Assembly (NCBI RefSeq): GCF_900129465.1
Contig: NZ_FSRA01000001.1
Span: forward strand, 3,536,482-3,600,481
Origin: Chitinophaga niabensis
Lineage (GTDB): Bacteria > Bacteroidota > Bacteroidia > Chitinophagales > Chitinophagaceae
Reading direction: 5' to 3'
DNA: 64,000 nt
Positions 1 to 9,068 of this stretch are shown piece by piece. Positions within the stretch are counted from its first letter, which is position 1; every line of letters starts with the position of its first letter. Both the position numbers and the translations under genes were made by a program. Under the pieces are notes generated by a model. The model worked only from the letters and a program-made list of their open reading frames with translations, was not told the origin of the DNA and did not search any database.

Positions 1-1
1 G

Positions 2-1912
2 CCTTATAATACACCTAACAATGTAATAAAAACAGAACCTGTTAATACTGCTTTTGGAGATGATATCCGCCTGTTCGGCAAGTTGGAATATAATCCGTTG
101 AATGGCTTGAAGGTAACAGGAGAATATACCTTCAATAAAAGCAATGGGGATAACCGTAGTATACAGGACAAGAACGAATACATCAATGCAGCTACTTACG
201 ACAGGCAATTCCTGAATAATAATACCCGTTACACAAGGTCTAACAACCAGGTGAATTACCAGGCACTAAACCTTTACGCCAGCTATACAAAAGCCATCAA
301 CAAACATAATGTCACCTTACTGCTGGGCACCAACCAGGAGATCAGCAAACAGGAAAGTTTTACGGTGAACCGGCTCGATGTATTGAGTCCATGGGTGCCT
401 TCCCTTTCTACCAGTACCGGTACTATTGCCGGGGATGATGGTTTCGGGGAATATGCGATCTCCGGGTATTTCGGCCGTATTAACTATGATTACAAGAATA
501 AATACCTGCTGGAAATAAATGGCCGCTTTGATGGTTCCAGCAGATTTCCACCAGGTCACCGTTTTGGCTTTTTCCCTTCCGTATCCGCGGGATGGAATGT
601 AAGTGAAGAAGAATTCATGAAACCCCTGGCGAATATAATGCCGCTCTTTAAACTGAGGGGTTCCTATGGAGAAATAGGGAACCAGGTGGTGAATAAACCA
701 AATACCAATACACCTGATTATTATCCTTACGTGCCGGGTATGGAACCTTATAATGCATCCTGGACAGACCCCGCTACGAACCTGCGTTATGTTTCTCTTT
801 CCATGCCAGCGCTGGTGAGCTCCAGCTTTACCTGGGAAACAGTACGTACGCTTAACTTTGGGGTGGATTTCAGTTTTCTCAGAGGCCGTTTGAACACTTC
901 CTTCGACTGGTTCCAGCGTAATACTTTGAATATGTTAGCGCCCGGAGCAGACCTCCCTGCTACCCTTGGTGCAACAGCTCCTTTGCAAAATGTGGCAGAC
1001 CTTCAATCCAAAGGTTGGGAATGGGAACTGAGCTGGAAGGACAAGATCAAAGCAGTGAGTTATTCTATCGGCTTCAACCTCTCTGACAGCCGCGCTTACA
1101 TTACCCGTTACAAGAACCCTGCCGGCCTGCTGATCATTAATTCAGGAACAGGGCAGCTGGACAATTATTACGAAGGGGAAGAGATCGGTGAGATATGGGG
1201 ATATGTTACGCAGGGATATTTTACAGTAGATGATTTTGAAAAAGGTTCACTGGATGCCACCTTGCAGAAAGGAAAATTATTGCCCGGCATAGCAGGTGTG
1301 AAGGGTGTACAGCAGAACCCCGGAGATATCCGTTATGTAGATATAGATGGTAATGGCGAGATCTTTACAGGCAACAATACCCTCGCCAATTCAGGTGACC
1401 GCAAAGTAATTGGCAACGCCCGCCGCAGGTTCCAGTTCGGCATATTCGGAAATGCTTCTTACAGCAACTTTGATCTTTCCTTCTTCTTACAAGGCGTAGG
1501 TAAAAGAGACCTCTGGTTAAGCAACCAGCTGTACTGGCCTTATCTGAACCAGTTTGGCACACTTTATAAACACAATCTTGATTACTGGACGCCCACGAAT
1601 CCGAATGGTTTTTATCCAAGAAGTTATCCTGACGGAGCGGGTACTACCGGCACGAGCAGGAATATACAAACCAAATACCTGTCCAATGGTGCTTACCTGC
1701 GTGTAAAGAATATCACGCTTGGATATGCAGTGCCCAAAAAACTGCTGCAGCGCGTATTCATCAATAATATCCGCGTGTTTGTATCAGGTGAGAACCTTTT
1801 CACTTTTGATCATCTGCCGGATGGCATGGATGCAGAAGCAGATGGTATCTCCGATGGCGGGATCTATCCCTTCATGAAGAAATACAGTTTTGGTATTAAT
1901 GTAAACTTCTAA
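2..1912 (+). CDS. SusC-like TonB-dependent outer-membrane porin (5' end outside window)
   Basis: C-terminal part of a SusC/RagA-type TonB-dependent transporter; the reading frame is open from base 2, so the signal peptide, carboxypeptidase-like domain and plug lie upstream of the window. The visible ~636 residues are typical SusC barrel: alternating aromatic strands, the phrases NGRFDGSSRF and GWNVSEE, SYGEIGNQ, and a final strand ending in an aromatic residue (NVNF). SusC barrels import oligosaccharides with a SusD lid, and the gene is followed after 10 bases by a SusD gene and then a sulfatase, so the substrate is probably a sulfated glycan. Family assignment is firm; substrate is inference. 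Confidence 0.95.
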   Translation, partial: PYNTPNNVIKTEPVNTAFGDDIRLFGKLEYNPLNGLKVTGEYTFNKSNGDNRSIQDKNEYINAATYDRQFLNNNTRYTRSNNQVNYQALNLYASYTKAINKHNVTLLLGTNQEISKQESFTVNRLDVLSPWVPSLSTSTGTIAGDDGFGEYAISGYFGRINYDYKNKYLLEINGRFDGSSRFPPGHRFGFFPSVSAGWNVSEEEFMKPLANIMPLFKLRGSYGEIGNQVVNKPNTNTPDYYPYVPGMEPYNASWTDPATNLRYVSLSMPALVSSSFTWETVRTLNFGVDFSFLRGRLNTSFDWFQRNTLNMLAPGADLPATLGATAPLQNVADLQSKGWEWELSWKDKIKAVSYSIGFNLSDSRAYITRYKNPAGLLIINSGTGQLDNYYEGEEIGEIWGYVTQGYFTVDDFEKGSLDATLQKGKLLPGIAGVKGVQQNPGDIRYVDIDGNGEIFTGNNTLANSGDRKVIGNARRRFQFGIFGNASYSNFDLSFFLQGVGKRDLWLSNQLYWPYLNQFGTLYKHNLDYWTPTNPNGFYPRSYPDGAGTTGTSRNIQTKYLSNGAYLRVKNITLGYAVPKKLLQRVFINNIRVFVSGENLFTFDHLPDGMDAEADGISDGGIYPFMKKYSFGINVNF

Positions 1913-1922
1913 TCAGCGCAAC

Positions 1923-3692
1923 ATGAAACAACTCCTTATCATCATAGCTACGGCACTTCTTCTTCAAAGTTGCACCGGCAAACTTGATCTGCAACCTAAA
2001 GATCAGCTCACGGAGAAAACCACTTTTACCAAATACGATAACATTAAAGCATATGCATGGCAGTTCTATGAAGTATTTCCTGCCTATGCTCCGGCGTCTG
2101 TCAATAAAGAATTCGATAGCGATCTTTTCCTGAATGCCAATCCCAATTCAGAATCCAACTGGATCTGGCAGCGGATCGTGATCCCTTCCAGCTCCGCAGA
2201 TTATACAGATCCTTATGCAAGGATCAGGGCGGTGAATATCATGCTGGACAACCTTGACAAGTCTTCTATTTCAGATACGGATAAAGATCACTGGCGCAGT
2301 GTGGGTTACTTCTTCCGCGCTTATAACTATATGAACCTGGTGAGTAAATATGGTGATATCACCTGGGTGGAAAAAGCACTTACAGATGGCGATGTAGAGG
2401 AACTGTATGCTAAGAGAACTCCAAGAGCAGAAGTAACGCAGAAAATGCTGGAGCAATTGCAATGGGCAGAGCAACATATTAAACCAGCGGGTGACGGCCC
2501 CAATACCATCAACGTACATGTGGTGCGTGCGCTGATCTCCCGTTTTGGATTGATAGAAGGCACCTGGCGGAAATATCATAACCTGGGTGACCCCATCCCC
2601 TACCTCCGGGCCAGTGCAGATGCCGCGGCTAAACTGATCGCTGCTTTCCCTAACCTGCATCCCAACTACGATGAAGAGTTCAACAGTGAATCACTGGCCA
2701 ATGTTCCCGGCATCTTATTATACAAACAATATGATCAGACGCAGGTAGTACATACACTTGCTTCCCTGGGCAGGAACTCTGCCGGCAGATGGGACCTCAC
2801 CAAAAAAGCAGCTGATATGTATCTCATGACGGATGGACAAACGCGCTGGACCAGTCCGCTGTTTGCAGGGGATAAATCTCCTTACACGGAATTCAGGAAC
2901 CGGGATAAACGTTTATACTATACCGTACCTCCTCCCTTCAAAGTGAAAGTGGTGCATCCCAGCATGAACTGGCAGCCCAGCGATAATCCTGCAGAGAGTG
3001 AATACTTTCCTGTTATGGCTGCTATTTCCGGGCCAAAGAACAAAACATTGCCCACACTCAACTGGCAGGGATTGGTGGTACGTTCAGAGCCGCACTATGT
3101 AGATTTTAATGACGGGCAGCCTTTCAATGTTACCTATACCGGTTACCGTTTCTATAAGTTCAGCAATAAGATCCAGATGATCCAGAACTTTGATGTGAAT
3201 GATGCACCGATCTTCCGGATGGGAGAAGTAATGGTGAACTATGCGGAAGCAAAATATGAATTGGGCGAATTTGATCAGGCCATCGCAGATCAGACCATCA
3301 ACAAACTGCGTACCCGTGCTGGTGTGGCTGCCTTACAAACAGGTGCCATTCCCAATGATCCTACCAGGGATGCTACAATAACTCCTGTACTTTGGGAAAT
3401 ACGCAGGGAACGGGCTATTGAGCTGATGGGAGAATCCTTCCGTTTTGATGACCTCCGCCGCTGGAAGAAAATGGAATATGCTGTAACGCAAAAGCTGGGC
3501 AGATGGATCAAAAAGGGAACGGATGTACCAGCCAATAGCATTATCCCTATCCAGAACGGGGCAACGGAAGGATATATTGCCTATGAAAAAGTACCGCCTG
3601 CACCATTCCCGGAATATTACTATTTTTATCCGCTTCCATCTAACCAGATTGTACTGAACCCGAACTTAGTTCAAAATCCACAGTGGAAATAA
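1923..3692 (+). CDS. SusD/RagB-family outer-membrane lipoprotein
   Basis: Cell-surface glycan-binding lipoprotein that caps the SusC porin encoded immediately upstream. The 589-residue length is normal. It begins with a lipoprotein signal peptide and lipobox LLLQSC (Cys17), has the SusD N-terminal helical region (YFFRAYNYMNLVSKYGDI near residue 130) and the C-terminal RagB/SusD signature with MGEVMVNYAEAKYELG and RRERAIELMGESFRFDDLRR. Spacing of 10 bases to susC and 9 bases to the sulfatase indicates one operon. The ligand cannot be read from the sequence. Confidence 0.95.
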   Translation: MKQLLIIIATALLLQSCTGKLDLQPKDQLTEKTTFTKYDNIKAYAWQFYEVFPAYAPASVNKEFDSDLFLNANPNSESNWIWQRIVIPSSSADYTDPYARIRAVNIMLDNLDKSSISDTDKDHWRSVGYFFRAYNYMNLVSKYGDITWVEKALTDGDVEELYAKRTPRAEVTQKMLEQLQWAEQHIKPAGDGPNTINVHVVRALISRFGLIEGTWRKYHNLGDPIPYLRASADAAAKLIAAFPNLHPNYDEEFNSESLANVPGILLYKQYDQTQVVHTLASLGRNSAGRWDLTKKAADMYLMTDGQTRWTSPLFAGDKSPYTEFRNRDKRLYYTVPPPFKVKVVHPSMNWQPSDNPAESEYFPVMAAISGPKNKTLPTLNWQGLVVRSEPHYVDFNDGQPFNVTYTGYRFYKFSNKIQMIQNFDVNDAPIFRMGEVMVNYAEAKYELGEFDQAIADQTINKLRTRAGVAALQTGAIPNDPTRDATITPVLWEIRRERAIELMGESFRFDDLRRWKKMEYAVTQKLGRWIKKGTDVPANSIIPIQNGATEGYIAYEKVPPAPFPEYYYFYPLPSNQIVLNPNLVQNPQWK

Positions 3693-3701
3693 AACGTAAG
3701 C

Positions 3702-5111
3702 ATGATGATGAAACTCTTTGCACTGACAGGCATACTGATGATCTCCGGCCTTTCCTTACAGGCACAGAAAAAACCCAATATTGTTTTTATCCTGGCGGAC
3801 GACCTGGGATACGGTGATCTCGGCGTATACGGGCAAACAAAGATCAAAACACCGAATATAGACCGCCTCGCTAAAAAGGGCATGCGATTTACCCGTTTCT
3901 ATGCAGGTACCTCTGTATGTGCCCCTTCCCGTTCAGCTTTGCTGACAGGGCAGCATACCGGGCATACTTACGTCCGTGGCAACAAGGAGATCCAGCCGGA
4001 AGGGCAGGAACCTTTAGCAGATACTGTTCAAAGCTATGCGTTACTCTTACAACAGGCAGGTTATACTACCGGGGCTTTCGGCAAATGGGGATTAGGTATG
4101 GTAGGTACCACCGGTGCGCCGGATAAAAAGGGCTTTGATGTTTTCTTCGGCTACAATTGCCAGCGGCAATCACATCGTTATTATCCTACACACCTCTGGA
4201 GCAATAATGAGAAAGTACCGCTGACCGGCAATGATCTTACGCAAAAGAACATCTATGCACCCACATTGATCCAGGAAAAAACATTGGCCTTTATAGAGGA
4301 TAACAAGAATAAACCTTTCTTCCTCTTTGTTCCCAGCGTATTGCCGCATGCTGAGTTGTCAGGACCGGAAGATCAATATTATAAACAGTACGAAAACAGT
4401 TTCGAGGAAACTCCGCACAAAGGCAATGACTACGGACCGAAAGCATTGGTACCGGGTTATGCCTCCGTTGATAAACCACGTGCTACTTATGCTGCTATGG
4501 TATCCCGCCTGGATGCTTATGTAGGGCAGATACTGGATAAGCTGGATGCACTCGGCTTATCGGACAATACGATCGTTATCTTCAGCAGCGACAATGGTTC
4601 ACACCAGGAAGGTGGTGCAGATCCCGTATTCTTCAACAGCTCCGGAGGCCTGCGTGGTAATAAACGGGACCTGTATGAAGGAGGGATCAAAACACCTTTC
4701 ATTGTAAAATGGCCGGGTAAAGTAAAAGCAGGAAGCGAGAGTAATTTCATCGGGGCTTTCTGGGACCTGATGCCTACGTTTGTTGCTATTACTGGTGCGC
4801 CTGCTCCTAAATATACAGATGGTATTTCCTTTCTTCCTACCCTGCTGGGCAAAGGTAAACAGGTGCAGCATACTTATCTCTACTGGGAGTTTCATGAAAG
4901 TGGCGGGCGCCAGGCTTTACGGATGGGGAACTGGAAGGGTGTGAAGTACAATGTGAAAGATAGTAATGCGCAGCTGGAGTTATATGATCTGAGTAAAGAT
5001 CCGAAGGAGCAGCATGATGTTGCTGCGGCGCATCCTGCGGTGGTGAAGCAGGTGAATGATTATATTAAGGCAGCGCATACCGAGAGTGCGGTGTTTCCTT
5101 TGATTAAGTAG
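3702..5111 (+). CDS. Secreted S1-family sulfatase
   Basis: Formylglycine-dependent sulfatase predicted to remove sulfate esters from a glycan. A signal peptide (hydrophobic stretch ending near SLQAQ) is followed by the metal-binding ADD (residues 32-34) and the formylglycine signature CAPSR with Cys73. Further metal ligands appear in SSDNGSHQEGG and the C-terminal region is the usual small domain. The 469-residue length fits. Three consecutive ATGs (3702, 3705, 3708) make the exact start uncertain. It is the last gene of the susC-susD-sulfatase operon and is followed by a strong hairpin terminator. No anaerobic sulfatase maturase is encoded in this window, so activation must rely on a gene elsewhere. 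Confidence 0.93.
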   Translation: MMMKLFALTGILMISGLSLQAQKKPNIVFILADDLGYGDLGVYGQTKIKTPNIDRLAKKGMRFTRFYAGTSVCAPSRSALLTGQHTGHTYVRGNKEIQPEGQEPLADTVQSYALLLQQAGYTTGAFGKWGLGMVGTTGAPDKKGFDVFFGYNCQRQSHRYYPTHLWSNNEKVPLTGNDLTQKNIYAPTLIQEKTLAFIEDNKNKPFFLFVPSVLPHAELSGPEDQYYKQYENSFEETPHKGNDYGPKALVPGYASVDKPRATYAAMVSRLDAYVGQILDKLDALGLSDNTIVIFSSDNGSHQEGGADPVFFNSSGGLRGNKRDLYEGGIKTPFIVKWPGKVKAGSESNFIGAFWDLMPTFVAITGAPAPKYTDGISFLPTLLGKGKQVQHTYLYWEFHESGGRQALRMGNWKGVKYNVKDSNAQLELYDLSKDPKEQHDVAAAHPAVVKQVNDYIKAAHTESAVFPLIK

Positions 5112-5180
5112 TTGGCAGGGACCTTGCCGCGCAGCAGAGGGTGGAGTTACTTTTTCTGCGAAGTAAGTTTTGATAGTAGT

Positions 5181-5215
5181 ATAAGAATGGCCCGACCGGG
5201 CCATTCTTATTTTTT
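5181..5215 (+). terminator. Intrinsic terminator of the susCD-sulfatase operon
   Basis: Perfect 13-bp stem (5181-5193 with 5198-5210), 4-base loop GACC, followed by a run of T on the + strand. The right arm overlaps the stop codon of the convergent S41 peptidase gene (5207-5209). Confidence 0.85.
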
Positions 5216-6691
5216 GCCTTCTATAAGTTTATACACAAACTCCAGCTGTGTATCCACGCCTGTTAAGAGATCCTGCAAAGTATAGGATACTTCATAATCA
5301 GGTATTGTACCCCTCCCCTTTTCTTTTGGTTCATCTACTGCATTACGGTAGTATACAAGCGGGATATTAAGATGCATCTTTGTTACGGGTAAAGTAAGGC
5401 CAATAAATTCTGCTCCATTTCCTCCTGTATAATTTCCTCCTGTTTCTTCTCCAACAAATGTTCCTGCTTTAAGATGATGTGCTACTGCGGTGAACTCTGC
5501 TGTGGCAGATCCTGTAGCGCCGTTCGTAACAAAGTAAATCTTTCCCTTGTATGCATTGGGTTTGGGTTGCAGTATGGCTAAAGTGGGATTAGCCTGTTCT
5601 GTTACGAGGAAGGTGCCATCCGGTTGTGGTATTAACAGTTTTCCTCCTGCGAGTTCTTTTAGTTCTTCTTTGGATATGCTGGACTTTTCCAGGAAGGGAG
5701 AATTGTTAGTGATGGTATGCATGCTTTTATAATATTGCACTGGCTGCTGAATGAGCCAGCTCAGTAATTCCTGGCCCTGGGAATCATATCCGCCGGCATT
5801 GTTCCGGAGGTCTATTACCAGGTGGCGGATCTGCTGCTTATTTGTTTTGGTGATACATGAATACATGAACTCCCCCAGCTTCTGATCCGCTTCTTTACTT
5901 GTTTTCCCCCCAAAGAACTCACGTAGCTGAATTGTTGCGATGCCTTTTCTTTTGTTGATGTAAAAATCCCGGGCATCAAATTTCCTCTTACCTTCTTTAC
6001 GGATACCTTCCATTACCTGTTTGTTTACCGGATTCGCCCGCATGTTCTTTTCTGCTTCTGCTACACTTATTGAAGCGAGCGTCACCTGCTTCACCTGGCC
6101 CTCCCGGTTACGGTATTCAATATGAAAGGAATCTGACTGGGAAATAAAGGCATTGTAGTAATAGGAAAACAGGAGGTTATGGATCTGCCTGTATTTCAGG
6201 GTTTCATTAAAGCCATCCGCAAAAAGGTGACTGAATATTTCATGTATGATATCCATGACCGGCCGGCCATCTATCTTTAACAGCACGGCTCCGGGACTGA
6301 TTTCCTCATTCCTGGAACGGTTAATGATCAGGATGGGCTCTCCTCCTATGAAAAAGATCTGGAATGGAAAATAGAAGCGGGCAGTACGAAGCGTATCCGC
6401 CCAGTTGGGTCTGGGGATAATAACGGTGTGGGCACAACGGATACTGGAAATGAAGCCGGACATTACCTTGTAAAAGTCCCTGCCGCTCATATTGTCCCTG
6501 ATCCGGGCATAGGTGGCGGTGACGGTACTGTCGAATTGCTGTTTTGACTGGTACCTGAATAGTCCGGGATGAGTTTCCCTTAATGCTTTCTCTGCATAAC
6601 TGAAGTCTTTTTGCAGATCTGCCTTGCTGAATTGGGCAATGGCTCCCATAAAGGGCAGGGAAAATAAGCAAATGAATAAGATGCGCTTCAT
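5207..6691 (-). CDS. S41-family (C-terminal processing type) peptidase, secreted
   Basis: Serine peptidase of the S41/CtpA class, exported by a signal peptide ending near MGAIAQ. The ATG at 6691 is chosen; the longer frame to 6706 begins with TTG and adds only five residues. A PDZ-like strand pair (GAVLLKIDGRPV) precedes the catalytic domain, whose nucleophile is Ser395 in NGATGSATAEF; VIDLRNNAGG and GEETGGNYTGG are the other family signatures. About 494 residues, as usual for Bacteroidota S41 paralogues of unknown substrate. It lies 55 bases downstream of the AraC-type regulator on the same strand, so that regulator may control it. Confidence 0.88.
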   Translation of the reverse strand: MKRILFICLFSLPFMGAIAQFSKADLQKDFSYAEKALRETHPGLFRYQSKQQFDSTVTATYARIRDNMSGRDFYKVMSGFISSIRCAHTVIIPRPNWADTLRTARFYFPFQIFFIGGEPILIINRSRNEEISPGAVLLKIDGRPVMDIIHEIFSHLFADGFNETLKYRQIHNLLFSYYYNAFISQSDSFHIEYRNREGQVKQVTLASISVAEAEKNMRANPVNKQVMEGIRKEGKRKFDARDFYINKRKGIATIQLREFFGGKTSKEADQKLGEFMYSCITKTNKQQIRHLVIDLRNNAGGYDSQGQELLSWLIQQPVQYYKSMHTITNNSPFLEKSSISKEELKELAGGKLLIPQPDGTFLVTEQANPTLAILQPKPNAYKGKIYFVTNGATGSATAEFTAVAHHLKAGTFVGEETGGNYTGGNGAEFIGLTLPVTKMHLNIPLVYYRNAVDEPKEKGRGTIPDYEVSYTLQDLLTGVDTQLEFVYKLIEGKK

Positions 6692-6746
6692 TGTTTTTTT
6701 GAACAAAGGTCAACGGAAATGGTATTTTTTTCTCCGCGAACAATGC

Positions 6747-7829
6747 TCAAATCCAGCGATGAGTAGTATTTTTCAGGTAGGCAGAGGGTACCATACCTGT
6801 TTGTTGTTTGAAAATCCGCTGGAAGGTAGCCTGCGAACTAAAGCCACATTCCTTTGCGATCCCCGCAATGGTGAGCTGGGATGTATCCTGTTCCTGAACC
6901 CTGGTTTTAAATGCTTCTATCCGGTAGGTATTTATATACTCGTTGAAGCTTTTATGCAGGTGTTGATTGAGTACAGCAGAAATGGTTTTCTGTGGAAGCC
7001 CGGTATGCTGCATCAACATGAGAAGATTAAGTTCAGGATTTAAATAGAGTTTGTCTGTTTCCATGGCCCTGGTTAACAGGGCAACCGCTTCCTGAACAGT
7101 TTGATCTGGTAAGATGGAGGACTTTGCAGCGGCCTGTTTCTCTTTTCTTGATTGGAGGAAACCGTTAAACCCCACCCAATAGATCAGTACCACCAATGGA
7201 ATGAATACAGGGAACCAGGTGATATTGTTCCACCAGGTTGGCTGGATTATATAAGGGACCAGGTAAATCAGCCAAACCAGCTGGAAAATGAAAAACCCCG
7301 TTAGGAAATGTTTGAGCCATCTAACGTCTTTCTTCATCCGCCATGCATAGAGCAAATAACCTGTAATGGAAAGCCAGCGTGGGATATCCGCATAGTGGTT
7401 CCATTCATCCATGAAGTATCCCCAGGGCCCAGGGCCACTTTTTACCAATCCGCTGAAGAACCCAATAATAAAGGTCCAGGCGGCGAGGTAGGGAACAAGG
7501 TCTATGATAACAGGAGCAAAATGCCAGCGCTGTTCTTTGCTGATCCTGAACTGCGGGTCTGCATATGCGCGGGTGTAAAACAGGATCAGGGGGCCGAGGG
7601 ACATAGGGAATACCAGGGGAATGAGATCAGTCAATAAGCGTGCGAGGGGATTAGCCTGTACCCATTGATCCTCATAAAGGTATTGACTGAGGCAGTTAAG
7701 GGTTACCAGTAGCATGAGCCATCCAAAAATGCGGGTATGCATATGGCGTGGGCCTGTGAAGAACAATAACCAGGCAATAATGAATCCCTGGACCGTTCCC
7801 AATAGTAGTATGTTATGTAGAAATAACAT
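6747..7829 (-). CDS. Membrane-anchored AraC-family transcriptional regulator
   Basis: Two-part protein of 360 residues: roughly residues 1-230 contain about seven hydrophobic helices, and residues 255-355 form an AraC-type double helix-turn-helix ending with IAGIAKECGFSSQATFQRIFKQQTG split across the second HTH. This 7TM-plus-AraC layout is common in Bacteroidota and is thought to sense a membrane or extracellular signal, though ligands are unknown. It is divergent from the DUF4262 gene with only 26 bases between the two starts, and directly precedes the S41 peptidase gene. Confidence 0.88.
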   Translation of the reverse strand: MLFLHNILLLGTVQGFIIAWLLFFTGPRHMHTRIFGWLMLLVTLNCLSQYLYEDQWVQANPLARLLTDLIPLVFPMSLGPLILFYTRAYADPQFRISKEQRWHFAPVIIDLVPYLAAWTFIIGFFSGLVKSGPGPWGYFMDEWNHYADIPRWLSITGYLLYAWRMKKDVRWLKHFLTGFFIFQLVWLIYLVPYIIQPTWWNNITWFPVFIPLVVLIYWVGFNGFLQSRKEKQAAAKSSILPDQTVQEAVALLTRAMETDKLYLNPELNLLMLMQHTGLPQKTISAVLNQHLHKSFNEYINTYRIEAFKTRVQEQDTSQLTIAGIAKECGFSSQATFQRIFKQQTGMVPSAYLKNTTHRWI

Positions 7830-7855
7830 AAAACTAAAGATAGTATATTTAATGT

Positions 7856-8605
7856 ATGAGCATCCCAGAAGAAGACAAACAACGCATCCTCCAGGATATT
7901 GAGCAATATGGTTGCCACCTGATTATGATAGAAGCTGATAACTATCTGCCTGCATTTGTATATTCAATCGGCCTTTATCAGAAATTCGGGCATCCGGAAA
8001 TAATTTGTTTTGGCTTAGAAATAAACCTAATGGCAACACTCATTAATGATGCCTGTGCCATGGTACAAAACGGCGAAAAGCTGGAATCCAATAAAGCTTA
8101 TCCTGATTTCCTGGAAAACTTTCCTATCCGGTTCCTGCAGGTTGATAAGGATTTTTATCGGGACTATCTTGGTTATGGCGGAGGGTTCTACGGGTCATTC
8201 GATTTTCCGGCCCTGCAACTCGTCTGGCCGGATAAAGCAAGCAACTTTCCCTGGAATGAAAACTTTAACCCCGACTGGAAATTCAAACAGCCATTGCTGG
8301 ACAGAAATACAGACTTCAAATTTTATGAAGAAAGGAATGTGGCTACTTTTACAACAAAACAAGTGCTGGAAGGTGATCCTATATTATATGTTTCTCATAA
8401 TATTGATGGCGACTGGCAATTCCACGGCAGTGCGGAAGCTGATCTGGAAGATGCAAGGATCGTATGTTTGGAAGCTATCACCCGGCTTGACCCTTCTGTA
8501 AACCAGATCTACCATTTACAATATGGCTGGAATGCCTGGCGGCAGGATATACATTCAGACTGGGAATATGAAGAAGGAGAAGAGGAAGCGGAAGAAACCG
8601 AATAA
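7856..8605 (+). CDS. DUF4262-like cytoplasmic protein
   Basis: Protein of 249 residues whose N-terminal half resembles DUF4262: an opening QYGCHLIMIEADNYLPAF, then FVYSIGLYQKFGHPEII and a repeated tryptophan-containing acidic part. No signal peptide or membrane segment. The C-terminus is strongly acidic (EGEEEAEETE). Function of the family is unknown. It starts 26 bases from the divergent AraC-type gene; the ATG at 7856 is the first in frame. Confidence 0.75.
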   Translation: MSIPEEDKQRILQDIEQYGCHLIMIEADNYLPAFVYSIGLYQKFGHPEIICFGLEINLMATLINDACAMVQNGEKLESNKAYPDFLENFPIRFLQVDKDFYRDYLGYGGGFYGSFDFPALQLVWPDKASNFPWNENFNPDWKFKQPLLDRNTDFKFYEERNVATFTTKQVLEGDPILYVSHNIDGDWQFHGSAEADLEDARIVCLEAITRLDPSVNQIYHLQYGWNAWRQDIHSDWEYEEGEEEAEETE

Positions 8606-8693
8606 CCTCCCACCCGTTACCATCGCAAAACCAACCATGTGCTGAGCGGTTCCGTTTCCCCTGTTGGTTTTCCGAAGTCTGCCAGGATTTATT
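8606..8693. other. Short convergent intergenic region with a weak inverted repeat
   Basis: Lies between the ends of the DUF4262 and DUF1801 genes. A 9-bp inverted repeat (8627-8635 with 8663-8671) spans a 27-base loop; there is a T-rich tail towards 8690 but no compact stem, so only a weak terminator is plausible. Confidence 0.3.
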
Positions 8694-9068
8694 TTATTTG
8701 AGTGCCCGGTATGCTTCCAGGGCCGCCGCCAGTAATCTTTTGAGCTGCGGGGAATTTATTTCGTTTTCACCTTCTATTTCTACATAACGGGAGATCTTTC
8801 CTGTTCCCTGTAACAATTTATCAGGATCGGGAAGGCTGCTGCCCCTGTTGAAGCTCAGCTTTAAGCCTTTCTTCGAAGGAATAAGCATACATATCAATTC
8901 TGCGTACTTCTGACCATAACAATAGCCGATCATCTTCGCGGGCAGGTCTATTTGTTCCTGTATATCCGGAAGATGGGCAAACAGCAACTTCCGGAGTAGT
9001 AAAGCATCGGCAGTTACTTTCTCACTATAAGATGATAAGAAGGTGATTATATCTTTATCACTTGTCAT
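8694..9068 (-). CDS. DUF1801-like small protein
   Basis: A 124-residue soluble protein resembling the DUF1801/YdhG fold: opening helices around residues 1-35, a central GYCYGQKYAELICMLI strand pair, and KKGLKLSFNRG followed by a basic/acidic C-terminal helix. Biochemical role unknown. Its ATG overlaps the TAA stop of the upstream sulfatase gene by one base (TAATG), so the two are probably translated from one message, although no functional link is obvious. Confidence 0.7.
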   Translation of the reverse strand: MTSDKDIITFLSSYSEKVTADALLLRKLLFAHLPDIQEQIDLPAKMIGYCYGQKYAELICMLIPSKKGLKLSFNRGSSLPDPDKLLQGTGKISRYVEIEGENEINSPQLKRLLAAALEAYRALK

